Of a DNA stretch of 64,000 nucleotides, positions 11,704 to 22,762 are shown piece by piece; the stretch's first letter is position 1, and every line of letters begins with the position of its first letter. The notes beneath the pieces are model-generated. The model was not told the DNA's origin and ran no database searches. It saw nothing but the letters and a program-made list of their open reading frames with translations. Source of the DNA: Ctena decussata (Eukaryota; Mollusca; Bivalvia; Lucinida; Lucinidae); contig OZ022508.1 in NCBI GenBank assembly GCA_963989385.1, forward strand, positions 48,895,087 to 48,959,086, read 5' to 3'. Position numbers and translations under genes: made by a program.

Positions 11704-11727
11704 ATGAGGGGGAGGGGGGGGGGGGGT
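11704..11727. repeat. Poly-G tract
   Basis: An almost pure G run in the left half of the inverted repeat. It is the complement of the poly-C run at 12077-12117. Confidence 0.9.
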
Positions 11728-12076
11728 TGGCAGCGGGGTGCTTGCTGGTCAACTTGTTACTGAACCTTGAACCAAAAAAATATGAGAAAGGGTGTGCTCT
11801 TTCTTTTTACGTGAGCTGTGCGCAGTGGTGAAATCGTTTAGGGTCAGAAAAACGGTAGTTTAGTTGGAAAAGGCATGTTTTCACTACTCCGGCGTAAAAC
11901 CCTGTGATTGATTAAAGTAATATTACAAAACAGGATTTCATTCAAATGAACATACTAGTAAAATGCTACTTTTAACGGTACCACAGTTAAAAAGGTAGTT
12001 TTGGTATTTAAGGATGAATTGGCAATTTCGCAATCCCTTATTCAAGTATCGGTACCAAGCTGTCCAGCAAGCACCC

Positions 12077-12117
12077 CCTCCCCCCTCCCCTCCCCCCCCC
12101 CCCCCCCCCCCCCCCCC
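12077..12117. repeat. Poly-C tract
   Basis: A long run of C with very few interruptions. It is the source of spurious Pro-rich and Gly-rich frames on both strands. Confidence 0.95.
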
Positions 12118-12199
12118 GCCGACACACCTCTCTGTCTGTGCAAACGCTCACACACACAGAGACAAACTCTTGCTTCGGCGGCATATAAAACTATGAAAT

Positions 12200-12241
<42 letters not shown>
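12200..12241. repeat. (CA)n microsatellite
   Basis: About twenty uninterrupted CA dinucleotides between the poly-C tract and the right arm of the inverted repeat. Confidence 0.97.
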
Positions 12242-12243
<2 letters not shown>

Positions 12244-13001
12244 GAAATTTGCTTCAAAACGAGAAACAAATACAATGAAAAGATACACAGGCCAACCACC
12301 GTTCGTATAGTTCTGCGTTCACCTCTTTCTGACAATATAGTATTACTTCCACGAATGCATAACCAGCTTCGATAAACACATACATTATTCCTTTGACATC
12401 TAGAAAAATTCTTTTTACGAGTTCTTGAGGTGATTTTATGCTGTTGACACAACCAAAACTTGAAAATGCGATTTTAAGGAAACATATATATGGATACCTG
12501 CCATCAATGTCAGCCATTTCCATACAAACCGATCTGTCATCCCAGCTATCCACCTAAAGTTGCATCTGTTGACAAAGGCAACCAATTTTTCGCTACCCAC
12601 CCTCTTTGAAAGCGTGTATTTTCATTATAAATCTAAACTGTGCATCAAAAAATTGGCAGAAATAGTACTAATTAACTGAGGTTTTATTGTACGCAAGCAA
12701 ACAGATTGGGCACTATCTCAGATTCGTTTAATGGGAGCCGAAATGCAGACTTTGTGTTTTTTTTTCTGAAAATGTTCCCCTTTCAAGCCCTGCCATAGCC
12801 TTATCTGTGTAAGAAAGCCACCCGGACTGGTACTGTAGAATCTACAGGCGCTGAGCAACTTCCATATGGGGCTAAACTCTTCCAGGATGTTATCGTCTGT
12901 TTTTACCAGCAACTTTATCTCACCTGATGAAATCCTACTTTCGATTTCGCCCAGCTGTTATCTCTGTAGGCATCTGGCATCAGTTCAGCCTGTTGTACGG
13001 T

Positions 13002-13530
13002 ATAACATTAGATAGTCCTACTGAAAGCAAAAAAATGATACAACAGTGTATAGGTATATGCTATTGCTGTCTATAAAACAGGTCATTTAGCTAAATATCT
13101 CCAAAACTACCACAGCTATCATTGTGAAGTAACCCTTAAATGTCTATCTAATACGTAACTAATCTATAATTTTCTGCAAAATTATATTATTTTTGAAACT
13201 AAAATGTTTCTTTTGAAAAAGCCCATTTTTAGGAAACATTTTAACTGTATTTAACAAGGGATTATATTTATGTAATAGCCTTGGACTGATCAACAATTAC
13301 CTTATTTAGATAATCTGCACACATATTGCTCAGATAAACTTTATAACTGTTAATCTTTTCATCTGAGTAAATGGATCCATAACGTTTTCTGAACAATATA
13401 GATTTCAACTGAAAAGACTGGTTGGTGAGGAATAATTATCTATAGAAACATTTCTTGTGTTTGATACGTATATGGGCATGGTTTATAGCTATTCCATTAA
13501 ATTATTGTAGCACTCCCCTTTACTTAAGCT
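13002..13530. other. No gene seen
   Basis: AT-rich sequence without a recognisable feature. Confidence 0.4.
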
Positions 13531-14118
13531 TTTTTTTCGGCTTTAGCCGTATAACCTTAGTATTGGCCTACATTTTAAGTATTTCATTGGCCAATATAAA
13601 TACTTCCAGGATTTTGATGTAAATAGCTTACTTTCGCTTTATCTTTCTACTTTCAGTTTCATTTGACTGTTGGCATATAAACCGTGTCGTGATGAATCTA
13701 GATATTACTGTCCAAATCGCTTTTTGCCAAAGAACACATTTCGCCTGTTATGTCGCTCACGTAAAATATAAAACCAACAAGATGACTTGGCACAGAAACC
13801 AAAGACTAGATTAAGTAATTGTTGCTGGTTTAGTTCTTGATGTTGTGTTGGAACTTCGACACGTTTAAGGTTATATGTGGGGCGTTCAGCCAATCAATCC
13901 TCATTGTTATGTGCAACACAGACAGAATCGTATCAAAATTCAAAAGCATTTCCGAAATCGAACCCCCCAAACCAACAACAAATATGCATATCAGCATTCG
14001 AATCCGTACAAACTGATCCGCACATTCGATATCTTACATGTACCTGACTCATACATATAACAATACACACTTCTATTTAATCTAAGCCGATTGTATTTTT
14101 TTAAAGATATTTCTTGTT
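13531..14118 (+). repeat. 590-bp dispersed repeat, copy A
   Basis: The same sequence occurs inverted at 40590-41180. Landmarks in both are the block reading ACATTTCGCCTGTTATGTCG, the 'atatgtggggcg' block, and an end block around TAATCTAAGCCGATTGTATTT. Both ends of the similarity are sharp and shared by the two copies, so this is a discrete repeat. A third, short end fragment lies at about 42090-42165. Its short open frames differ between copies, so no coding role is supported. Its class is unknown. Confidence 0.75.
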
Positions 14119-14259
14119 TGTAATGGATTTTATGGACAAAAGCAAGAAAATGACAAGACAAATTCTGAAATCAGTTCCCAGTATGTTGGCAAGACCAGTG
14201 GAGGAGACCAATCTATTTTATCACCAGTAATAAGTAAGAAACTCTTCAAAATGTCCTTG

Positions 14260-14478
14260 GGCCGTATTCATAAAACGACTTAAGTCGTTGCTATGCTGTT
14301 GCTAAGGCTAAATTTCTTTGAAAGAGTTTCCGTACAACTATGAAATTTGCTCTGGAGGAACAGTCTTACAAAGACTGTTCCTCCAGAGCAACTTTCATAG
14401 TTGTAGGGAATCTCCTTTACAGAACTTTAGCCTTAGCAACAGCATAGCAACGACTTAAGTCGTTTTATGAATACGGCC
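14260..14478. mobile_element. 219-bp foldback MITE with GGCCGTATTCATAAA ends
   Basis: Almost perfectly self-complementary. It starts GGCCGTATTCATAAAACGAC and ends with the exact complement. Both arms carry TTAAGTCGTTGCTATGCTG, and the centre is the hairpin CTGGAGGAACAGTCTT / AAGACTGTTCCTCCAG. It is a non-autonomous DNA element; no matching target duplication was identified. Confidence 0.85.
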
Positions 14479-15420
14479 TCTGTTTTATAGACAGCAAATA
14501 GCCTGTAACATTATGAAGCTACAAGAATCATATAAGTAAAGTAGTATCACAACCGCAATGGCCGACCTGCCCAAGCAGCCGTAGACAATTTTTCAGCTAC
14601 TGGGCATAATCAGAATCGCCGTCTGCCGTGATGGATATGACCATATCTGTAACAGCAAGCAAACACCTGCTGTTTCAAAAACTTTTCACTGATTCTCAAG
14701 AAAGTGTAACGAATGGTGTCATGGCTTTAAACGCATGAATAATTTTGTTTTGAGTTGTCTCTTAAATCAAATAAGTGCATGCTCTGAAGTTTCAACCACT
14801 ACCTAAAACATTTAAGTTACAATATTGATTCAAATACACGGAAATACTCACATGGTCATACCTAATACTGAGGGACCCCCCTATTTTTTGCGTGTCATAA
14901 TTAAAGATGTCAAAATTTGCCTTCAATTCTTTTGAAGACTTTCGGCGTGAAGCAAATAGTCTTGACTTAGAAAGGTTGCTTTTATCGAGTTCTTTCGACT
15001 AGTGATTAATGGGTATACTTTGGAACGCAATGCTTTGTTTAACTCATGACCGTTTCTTGTCACTGAGTTATATGTATTCTACGAGTCCAAGCATTACAAA
15101 GCATTCATAAGTTTCGGATGAGGGTAACAAGGTTTGTTTTTTCACCGAGGAGGTCAAAATCAGTCACCCTGACAGGCCATAAATATTATTTTTACTATCT
15201 ACTAAATTCAAATTTTGTTTTGACGCGTCCATAGTATTCTGAAAAAAACGTAATTTTTCAAATGTATTTTACGAGTCAAGCCAAAGTCACCGAGTATATA
15301 AACAAGAAAGAAACCTATTGCCTGCCGTGGAATGGAGACAACCCCTACTGGTCATTGGACAACTATCATAACCCTTAACGAATATGCTTCGTAGAAAATA
15401 AGTTTCACGTTTCATAAAAT
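14479..15420. other. No gene seen
   Basis: AT-rich intergenic sequence upstream of the Dbx exons. No Dbx N-terminal exon could be recognised here. Confidence 0.4.
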
Positions 15421-15823
15421 TATTTTACGGGACGTATTATACGGGACAGTAATTCTGAGTAGTACAGGAATGGACCCAGCAAGAAGCTGATACACTCGTA
15501 AAATGGGCATATTGTCTTATTCATTTTAAAATGTACACATGCTCTGCCAGTCAGAAACAGCAAAAGATTGAAAACATGGGAGAAAATTTCAGTTTTTGAA
15601 TTTTTCATATGATTTCATGATTCAACAAAATATTCGTTTAGTATTTACCTACTTCTTTAACTCAATTTGATATGTCCATATATGCGCTAAATATTTTCCA
15701 CTGATTGTAATAGGCAATTAAAATGAAACACTGATGCACTGTGGTCTATTTTTAGGCAATAAATCGACGTTCGAGCAGTCCCGTATAATACAGAAAAGTG
15801 TCCCGTAAAATACAGTTACATTT
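15421..15823. mobile_element. MITE with ACGGGAC termini, copy 1
   Basis: The left end carries TTTTACGGGACGTATTATACGGGACAG. The right end carries its inverse as two boxes (CCCGTATAATACAG and TGTCCCGTAAAATACAG). The interior is AT-rich and non-coding. The doubled box at each end sets it apart from simple chance palindromes. Confidence 0.6.
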
Positions 15824-16158
15824 AATAGCAGTTCTTTAAAGAAAAATCGTTCTGACAAACCTGAGGATTAGACATTATGTTTTAAATTAATTATAATATA
15901 TGTGTCTTTATTCTCTTCCCTAGACTGAGTAATCTGCTCTCTTAATCTGTAATTTTAATTTGTTTTCTTGGAAAATTTGGTCAAATTTCAAGTCTGCAAA
16001 AATAAATTGCCTAATTCGCAATTTATATGGCGCTAGAAATGATGTTCTTCTGCGGTTTAGTTATCTGTGAGTGTTATATACGTGTTATTGTCATCACAAA
16101 TTGGATATTTTCCTAGTTGGAAGACTGGAGAAATCGTGCGATCAAATATAACATTAAT

Positions 16159-16544
16159 GTCCCGTAAAATACAAATTTAAAACAAGTTTCACTAGATGAT
16201 TTTATGGTAATATTTTATCATATAACAACATAGTATACACAATTTAAAGATACCTGACTTTTAGATGCATGTATCTTGAAATATTCTTGTCGGAAAGTCT
16301 CATATTACAACTATTGAGATTTCAAGTTTTTCTGAGATAAAGAACTTTAAATGCAAGGCAGTAATGCTGATATAAAAAAAGCAAATAGGCTGGCAAATTG
16401 TAATGCAAACACTTTTCTGTGGTTAAACATAGAACTTGTTCGTGTAACAATACCTCATTTAGCATTTATGTTAATATTTGTATCTAAACACAAACAATTC
16501 ACTGTCACGTTTTAAGATCCTGTATTTTACGGGACAGTACAGAA
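16159..16544. mobile_element. MITE with ACGGGAC termini, copy 2
   Basis: TGTCCCGTAAAATACA at the left end is matched by TGTATTTTACGGGACA at the right end. It shares this terminal box with copy 1, about 340 bp upstream. A lone further box (TGTCCCGTATTTGTCA) occurs near 17202. Confidence 0.6.
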
Positions 16545-17661
16545 GACATGAATAGCAGTGTAACCATTCTAGATCCTCTATAAAGCATATGCGTTTTATA
16601 CAGACAGGTTAAAGTTTTAAAGTTTAAAACATGAGTTTTCTTTGAGGATTTCAAATCTTTTACTTTATGTGTTTTGCAGGAATAGTTTTCTTTCATGTTA
16701 GTTAAGTACAGTGAGATCGTATTGCTTCTTTTTGGTAGAAGAAGAGCATTTTGCTTTTTCAGAAACAACAGAGTGAAGATTTCTAAAGCTCAACTTCGTC
16801 TTAAACAAAATCACTTGCCTCAACGGTGTTTTATACCCTTATACTTCTGGCAATTGCTTCAAGTCTATTGGTGCATACGACTCGTAAAATACTCAAGAGA
16901 AGTTGTAGTGCCTTCACGTTGTCTGTCGTTACCTGAATTCACCTGATATTTACTGTGCAATACTTTAGATTTAGCTTCGTGAGATACCACAGTTGTGAAA
17001 TGACTGTGAGTGATTTCTATATGACTTGTTTACTTTTTCGATTTTTTAACCACCCAAAAGTTACACTTTCTTGAGAATCAGTGTTTTTTGACGAAGATTC
17101 ATGCTGCAATACTTTTAAACCCAACAAACAAGTTACATTTGCCTTGTAAGTATGCAATAGACACGCTAGTTGAATGAAGGGTGAAAGTACCTCATAGTGT
17201 CCCGTATTTGTCATTTTTGCCAAAATATTTTATATTTTCATGTTTTCATGTGCAGATAATATACGCTTGCGCAGTGAAGTGTTTGGCACCAACGTTTTCG
17301 CAGGCGTGCGAACTGAATAATGTGTGAAAAAAAAACCCAGACTTTAAGGTGGTGTTCTAGCCCGCAGTTATTCTGTTTTTGTTTTTCAATATATGACGCT
17401 GTGAAATGTACAAAGGTTTGTAATGATTGGTCTAAATAATGAAAGGAACAGAACAGAGAGAAAAAGAAAAAACCGAAACAATTAACTCTGGAACTTTTAT
17501 TCTTTTCAGCGTGCCAGTTAGGAAAAAATCTACGCCTCATTTCTAGAAATCCTTTTTGCAGAATTTCTAGACCATTTTCTACAGCCCTACGAAAAAAATA
17601 TGGTATAGAAGTGTTCGCGTAATGTATTCAACAATTTCAAAGTTCTCAACTATATTTTCAG
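16545..17661. other. Intergenic or intronic sequence upstream of the Dbx homeobox exon
   Basis: No coding exon was recognised. If Dbx has its usual N-terminal exons in this window, this would be intron. The only notable signal is the acceptor at its right end. Confidence 0.4.
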
Positions 17662-19672
17662 GTTCCCCGCTGCTACCGATGCCCCACGCATTTTCATTCT
17701 TCAGTTCAATGAGAGGAAAACCCCGCCGCGGGATGTTGAGGAGGGCAGTATTTTCTGACATGCAGCGGAAAGGATTGGAGAAAATGTTTCAGAAACAGAA
17801 ATATATAAGCAAGCCAGACAGGAAAAAACTGGCGACCAAACTGGGACTCAAAGATTCACAGGTAATTTCCGAAAAATTTTCATGCTCCTCGCCTACTTTT
17901 CTTGCCTACAAGTGATGTCGGTCATAAATTAGAGTGCTGTTTTCGTAATGGTAAATCAACACGATCGTTTAAAAAGTCGAGCCTGTCAATGTTACGAAAA
18001 GAGGTTAAATCAGGGAACTGTGAGAGAAGTTGCTTATACTTCCATGGGTCGGTAAGTCAGAGGTCCTGGATTCGATACCCGGTCTGGCCACATACTTTCG
18101 TTTCTCCTTCCGCTGATTCAACAACGGCAGTTGTCAGTTACTGGCGAAAGTATGTGCACTTAGTTCTGGTTAACCACTTAGGAGATCTAAGTCTTCCCAG
18201 GAACAGTGTGGTTAGGTTAACTGACCGTCCCGACATGACCCTCGCCTGTTTAACGCCGGACGTAAAGCAACAAATCAATCAGTTATACTTTCACGGTTAA
18301 TTAGTGCTGGCTGAAACCATTGCATTTGCATTCCCGTTCCTCCCGGATAGAATTCAAATGTGGACCAAATGAAAAAAATCGGATTTTTTCAGCACTTGTC
18401 TAAAACAAAATAATTATGTAACGTAACAGACAGCAAAACTTATTAAATTCGCCAGTGTGTCTTTGATAACAAGAATTATGGAAACATTATGATAAAAGCC
18501 GATTACGGAAATGAACCAAACTTAAAATAGGCTATACTGCCTTGTACGGAATACCGATATCATTATTTGCAAACTATTATGCAAATATCAAAAACTAATT
18601 TGTCAACCCTCAAAACTATTTGAATCTCATCTGAATCAAATTGCTCGCTGTTAATTCGGATAGTTTCCAGAAAAGTTCCACAGAACATCTCATACAGAAA
18701 AGCGGACGAGAATGATTCTATCAAACTCAATAAATTTTCCCGGAGGCTTTTTCTTAACTAATTAACCGTCACTTACAGACGAGGTAATAGACGCTGTATT
18801 TATTAATATCAGGCGTGATCGATTCACATTTTCGACCACTTCGGGAGCACTTGATTAAATGGTAACATCTGGTACTGACAAGTTCCGTCGTTTACCCATC
18901 GCCGCCGGAGAATACCGGCTTATTGCAGTCTCATAATCGCTTTGTAATCGTCAGTTTATCCAAATATTGAAACTCTATCACTGGAAATTGAAATCTTATT
19001 AGTTTTAGGGTGACATTTAGGTTTCGGAAGGAAGTATTATTAATTTAGGCGCAATCCAGTCAAGTTTATGGTCTTCATTATCGCCCTAACTGTTGTCTAA
19101 CATTTAACAGCTTTTCTGAAGTGTTCCTTGAGGAAGGTCATCTTTTAATTTAAGATGACTAAAAGTTAGGCATTTTTATGGTCAGTGGAGTCATTTTCGC
19201 CTCGACAAAAAAATCTCAGTTTAATGTCCGACAGACGTTCTGGTGATTTTGGCTTATTTTCGCTTACCTAAAAGGTCCTGACATTTTAGATTTACTAAAA
19301 ATGGAATCCTCTTTTATTTTGCAGGTCAAGATTTGGTTCCAAAATAGACGTATGAAGTGGAGAAACTCCAAAGAGAGAGAACTCTTGTCAAGTGGTGGAT
19401 CACGAGACATAACTCTACCAAATAAAAATAATCCTAATCCAGACTTAAGTGATGTCAGCAAATCCAGTGAAGTTGAAAATACGGACTTTCTTAACGGAGA
19501 AAATGAATTTCAAGCCACTAATACTGTTGACGCGGTAGATAGAAACATTAGTTCACCTGAGGTCAGTCAATACAGTCACATCGCCATGACGTCACAAGAT
19601 ATGTACCGCGAAATCGATGATGTAGATGACATTGCTTCCGACAGCGGCGACGAGGAAATTGATGTTTCATAA
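17662..19672 (+). CDS. Dbx: Dbx-type homeobox protein, 3' exons (N-terminus not found)
   Basis: Two exons encode the homeodomain and C-terminus of a Dbx-family transcription factor. Exon A (17662-17861) follows a TATATTTTCAG acceptor and ends CACAG before a GTAATT donor. It supplies a Ser/Pro/Phe lead-in, the RGKPRRGML block and homeodomain residues to Q44. Exon B (19325-19672) follows TTTTGCAG, starts at V45 and carries the helix-3 core KIWFQNRRMKWRNSKE with W48, F49, N51 and R53. It continues through LLSSGG and an NPNPDLSDV block to an acidic tail ending EEIDVS and a TAA stop. The reading frame is kept across the 1463-bp intron. The RGKPRRGML lead-in, KMFQKQKYISKPDRKKL helix and NPxPDLSDV tail are strongly Dbx-like (family knowledge). 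Dbx proteins are nuclear repressors that pattern the neural tube in vertebrates. A second possible acceptor ends at 17704. Upstream exons with the repressor motif were not recognised. Confidence 0.93.
18030..18290 (+). mobile_element. tRNA-derived SINE in the Dbx intron
   Basis: The head contains a pol III B-box-like GGATTCGATACCC at about 18068-18080. The body (TACTTTCGTTTCTCCTTCCG through GTTAGGTTAACTGACCGTCCCGACATGACC) matches, inverted, the body of the SINE at 35.1 kb. It lies wholly within the intron (17862-19324) and does not disturb the splice sites. Confidence 0.75.
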
Positions 19673-20003
19673 GAAATTAGGGCGTGGTATTATTTTCATA
19701 ACGCAGTGATTCAAAAATCTTGCTCTCCATTCGGGACAAGTGTGCTGCCGTTTTTGTATTTATACTTATCAGAGGATTGGTAATTTTGCAGATGGTTAAT
19801 ACTGTAGGATAAGGCACACAGTGACACTGCAGTAAAACAATGTCGCATTAACGTTGACACAAGAAAAAGACGTTTCATTGACTTTCATTCGATAGTTTGT
19901 GGGTATATATTTGAACTTGATGAACTCGCATAGTTCATAGTTCATTAGAAACCCCATGATGAATATTTCGCGCCAAATAATGAATATTGAAAATGGTTGA
20001 GTT
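19673..20003 (+). other. Dbx 3' flank, probable 3' UTR
   Basis: Sequence after the Dbx stop codon. No canonical AATAAA occurs close to the stop. The first candidates lie far downstream, near 20485 (inside a repeat) and 20910, so the transcript end cannot be placed. Confidence 0.4.
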
Positions 20004-20072
20004 GGTAAACAGCGTAGATCCAGATGAGAAGGCTCATAATGGGTCGCTTCATCTGGATTTATATTGTTTGCC
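20004..20072. repeat. CAAACAGTG-type hairpin, copy 4
   Basis: Arms GGTAAACAGCGTAGATCCAGATGA and TCATCTGGATTTATATTGTTTGCC around a short loop. It lies about 330 bp after the Dbx stop codon. Confidence 0.7.
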
Positions 20073-20169
20073 CTCTAGTTTTCCAATTCTCAATATGATA
20101 TAGCATTGGCGAAACATTTTGTTTTAAAATTTGCAGTCGTAAATTTTGGCGTCTGCTTTTTGGCGCTTT

Positions 20170-20505
20170 AATGGTTAAAAGTCTGCTGTGCCCACTTTCA
20201 CAGAAGAATCTTTCAGCAATAGTTTTGTCACTTTCAACTGGAGACTGCTTTGCTGATTGCTGATTCCTTTGCCCCTTATTTTTGTCATTTCTTGCGTTAA
20301 GACAAACTTGAAACAAAGGGTCCCGAAGTGTCCAGATTCACAGAAGTATCTTTCAGCAATAGTTTTGCCCAGTTTCAGAGAAGCATCTTCAGCAAGTTTA
20401 GTCATTTTTAACTGGAGACTGTTTTGCTGATTGCATATTCTTTTGCCTCTTATTTTAGTCATTTCTTGCGTTAAGTCAAACTTGAAATAAAGGGTACCAA
20501 CGGTA
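20170..20505. repeat. Two-copy tandem repeat, about 170-190 bp
   Basis: CAGAAGNATCTTTCAGCAATAGTTTTG and the following ACTGGAGACTG...TTGCTGATTGC...GTCATTTCTTGCGTTAAG blocks occur twice in tandem with several differences. Overlapping frames on the - strand arise from this duplication and are not supported as genes. Confidence 0.7.
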
Positions 20506-21589
20506 ACCCTAAAATGACAGTTTAAGACGTGTGACCCCATAGTAAGTCTCACTGGCACTGTACTTCGGTTTCAGGGATCTGAATAGCGGAGGTATTACAA
20601 ATCTTAGTAGAAATGATCGCTTATACAGCTGTGACTTTATTTGAAATACATTGATGCTCTTGCATTGATGACGTCGCTATTAGGCTCTTTAGCAGTCTGC
20701 ATATCTCGTTTTGATTCTACTCAGCGGACAGCGAGTACGCATATTAGCATGCTTGATTTAAGGTGGTAAGGTGTTAAAGATGTAAACTGCAACTTTTATC
20801 TTAGATATCCATATCTGAGGACATGATAAACAAGTTTTAATGGTGTCCTCAAAGCCGAATTAAAACATGTTTTTGCTGATAATCCGCTAAGAATGTGATG
20901 TTAATTTATAGTGCAGGAAATAAATATCTAGTAAAAGAATTAAAATGTATTAACTAAAAGATATTTTATTTTCCAGTTTTCGCTTTGTCAAAAGATATAC
21001 ATGTATAAAGCCCGTGCTGTATAGGTCATCAATTATTTCGCTTATTTTATGAGTTTCATATTATCAGACGTTATTCTGAAGGAAGCTGAGAAGCTACTAT
21101 ATATATTCACATGATATTGGGCTATTTATTGACAATGGATATGTGCTTCCATAGTTTTGTTATAGATTTTCTTCTTGTAAAATTCCGTGCAGGCTAGTCG
21201 TATGTTGCAATATAATGGATGGAATAAAACCAGATTAAGTTCAAAAGCGTATTTGTTTTTGCACCCTTTTCTAGCACTGAAACACCCTGAAATTTACGTT
21301 GTCTACACTATGTGTGCCTGTTGGTGTTATATCTTTAAGAACTCTTTACTCGACAGAAACAATTTGGCTGCTTTGAAAAATCCTCATCATGCTCATAGGG
21401 GTTTCGATGGTCGAGACTTATTTGTTAATAGTGTATATACCCACTTGCTTAAAAGTGCAATCCGGACACTATTATAAAACTTAAATGCATTTGAGTTTTA
21501 TAGTAGTAGCCCAAATGCATTTTAGTTCGCCTGTACGAAAATACAGGGAGCTGTTGCTGTCACTTTGGCGTCGGCATCGGCGTGGGCGT
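20506..21589. other. No gene seen
   Basis: AT-rich intergenic sequence with no recognisable feature. Confidence 0.4.
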
Positions 21590-22475
21590 CACACTTTAAA
21601 GTTTTACGTTAAAGTTTTTTAAAGTTTCATATCTGCACAACCACTAACCAGAACATTTTTATATTTGGAACATAATTATATCATATTATATCCTTTTATT
21701 TGTAACACCATACCCCTGGGTGAGGTCTTGGGGTTGGGCATAGGGGTCAAAATTTAGGTCACAATCACTTTAAAGTTTTACGTTAAAGTTTTTGTAAAGT
21801 TTCATATCTCAACAACCACTGGCCAGACCTTTTGATATTTGGAATATAATCATATCATAGCATATCCTTCTATTCTGTAACACCATACCATGGGTGAGGT
21901 CTCTGGGTGGGGGATAGGGGTCAAAATTAAGGTCACAGTCACTTTAAAGTTTTACCTTAAAGTTTTTTTAAAGTTTCATATCTCAACAACCACTGGCCAG
22001 AATCTTTTGATATTTGGAATGTAATCATATCATAGCATATCCTTATATTTTTTAATACCATTCTCCTTGGTGAGGTCTTGGGGTTGGGCATAGGGGTCAA
22101 AATTTAGGTCATAGGTACTATAAAATTTTACGACAAAGTTTTTTAAACATTCATATCTTAGCAACCACTGGCAAGAACCCTTCCTTATTTGGAGCATAAT
22201 CATACCATAGCATAACTTTTCATTACATAACACTAAACCCCAGGGTCCGATCCTGGGGTAGGGCATAGGGATAAAAAAATAGATCACACTCACTTTCAAG
22301 TTTAGCTACAAAGTTTTTCAAACATTCATATCTCAGCAACTACTGCCAGGAAGCCTTCCATATTTGGAACATGATTATATCATAGCATAACCTTTCTTAA
22401 CATAACACTACAACCCAGGGTTAGACCCTGGGTGGAGCATAGGGGTCAATAATTAGGCCACACTCACTTTATAAA
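21590..22475. repeat. Degenerate tandem array, unit about 176 bp, five copies
   Basis: Each unit runs: CACTTTAAAGTTTTACGTTAAAG; 'tttcatatctnaacaaccactggccag'; 'tatttggaatataatcatatcatagcatatcc'; 'taacaccatacc'; a GGGTGAGGTCTTGGGGTTGGG-like block; 'cataggggtcaaaatttaggtca'. Copies start near 21590, 21765, 21943, 22115 and 22290, with divergence increasing rightwards. Non-coding. Confidence 0.85.
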
Positions 22476-22597
22476 TATGTTGACAGTACTTGGACATGCT
22501 TGCATGAAGTTTTATAAAGTGCAATCCATACCGACAAATGCCTGTGAGATGGGCAAGCACCAGTTCAGGCGAGCTATGCTGGCTGGCGACAACTCTT

Positions 22598-22762
22598 GTT
22601 AATATAGGGATCAAACATGGTTTTTCATGCATGAACGTTTGCGCGGTCCCGAGGGAGATGTTGAAAACCGAGAGCGGAGGCAGAGGTTTTCAACATCTCC
22701 CGAGGGTCCTTGCAAACGTTAATGCATTGGAAAAAATGTTTGATCGCTATTATTGCATAAAT
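22598..22762. mobile_element. Foldback MITE, about 165 bp
   Basis: The left arm runs from GATCAAACATGG through GAACGTTTGC to GAGATGTTGAAAACC. The right arm is its inverse: GGTTTTCAACATCTCCCGAGG, then GCAAACGTTAATGCATT, then ATGTTTGATC. The loop is about 16 bp. Non-coding. Confidence 0.75.

Larger units (their letters stand above)
10764..13001. repeat. 2.2-kb inverted repeat with about 520-bp arms
   Basis: The left arm (about 10764-11283, starting ACCGTACAAC) is found again inverted at about 12485-13001, with a few percent divergence. Both arms give similar translated fragments containing FSPIW and CRFYSTSPG in opposite directions. That shows the repeat relationship; I do not recognise a family. 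The roughly 1.2-kb centre is itself weakly inverted: a G-run next to GTGCTTGCTGG at 11704-11750 mirrors GCAAGCACCCCC near 12067-12117. Either an inverted duplication or a large foldback element is possible. Confidence 0.75.

Noticed and set aside
12042..12452. 136-codon - strand frame
   Set aside because: Its length comes from the poly-C and (CA)n tracts (runs of Gly and of Cys/Val); no domain.
16110..16140. Possible Dbx N-terminal exon (an FLV-like start of a repressor motif)
   Set aside because: Only three residues agree; the rest does not, and no splice sites fit.
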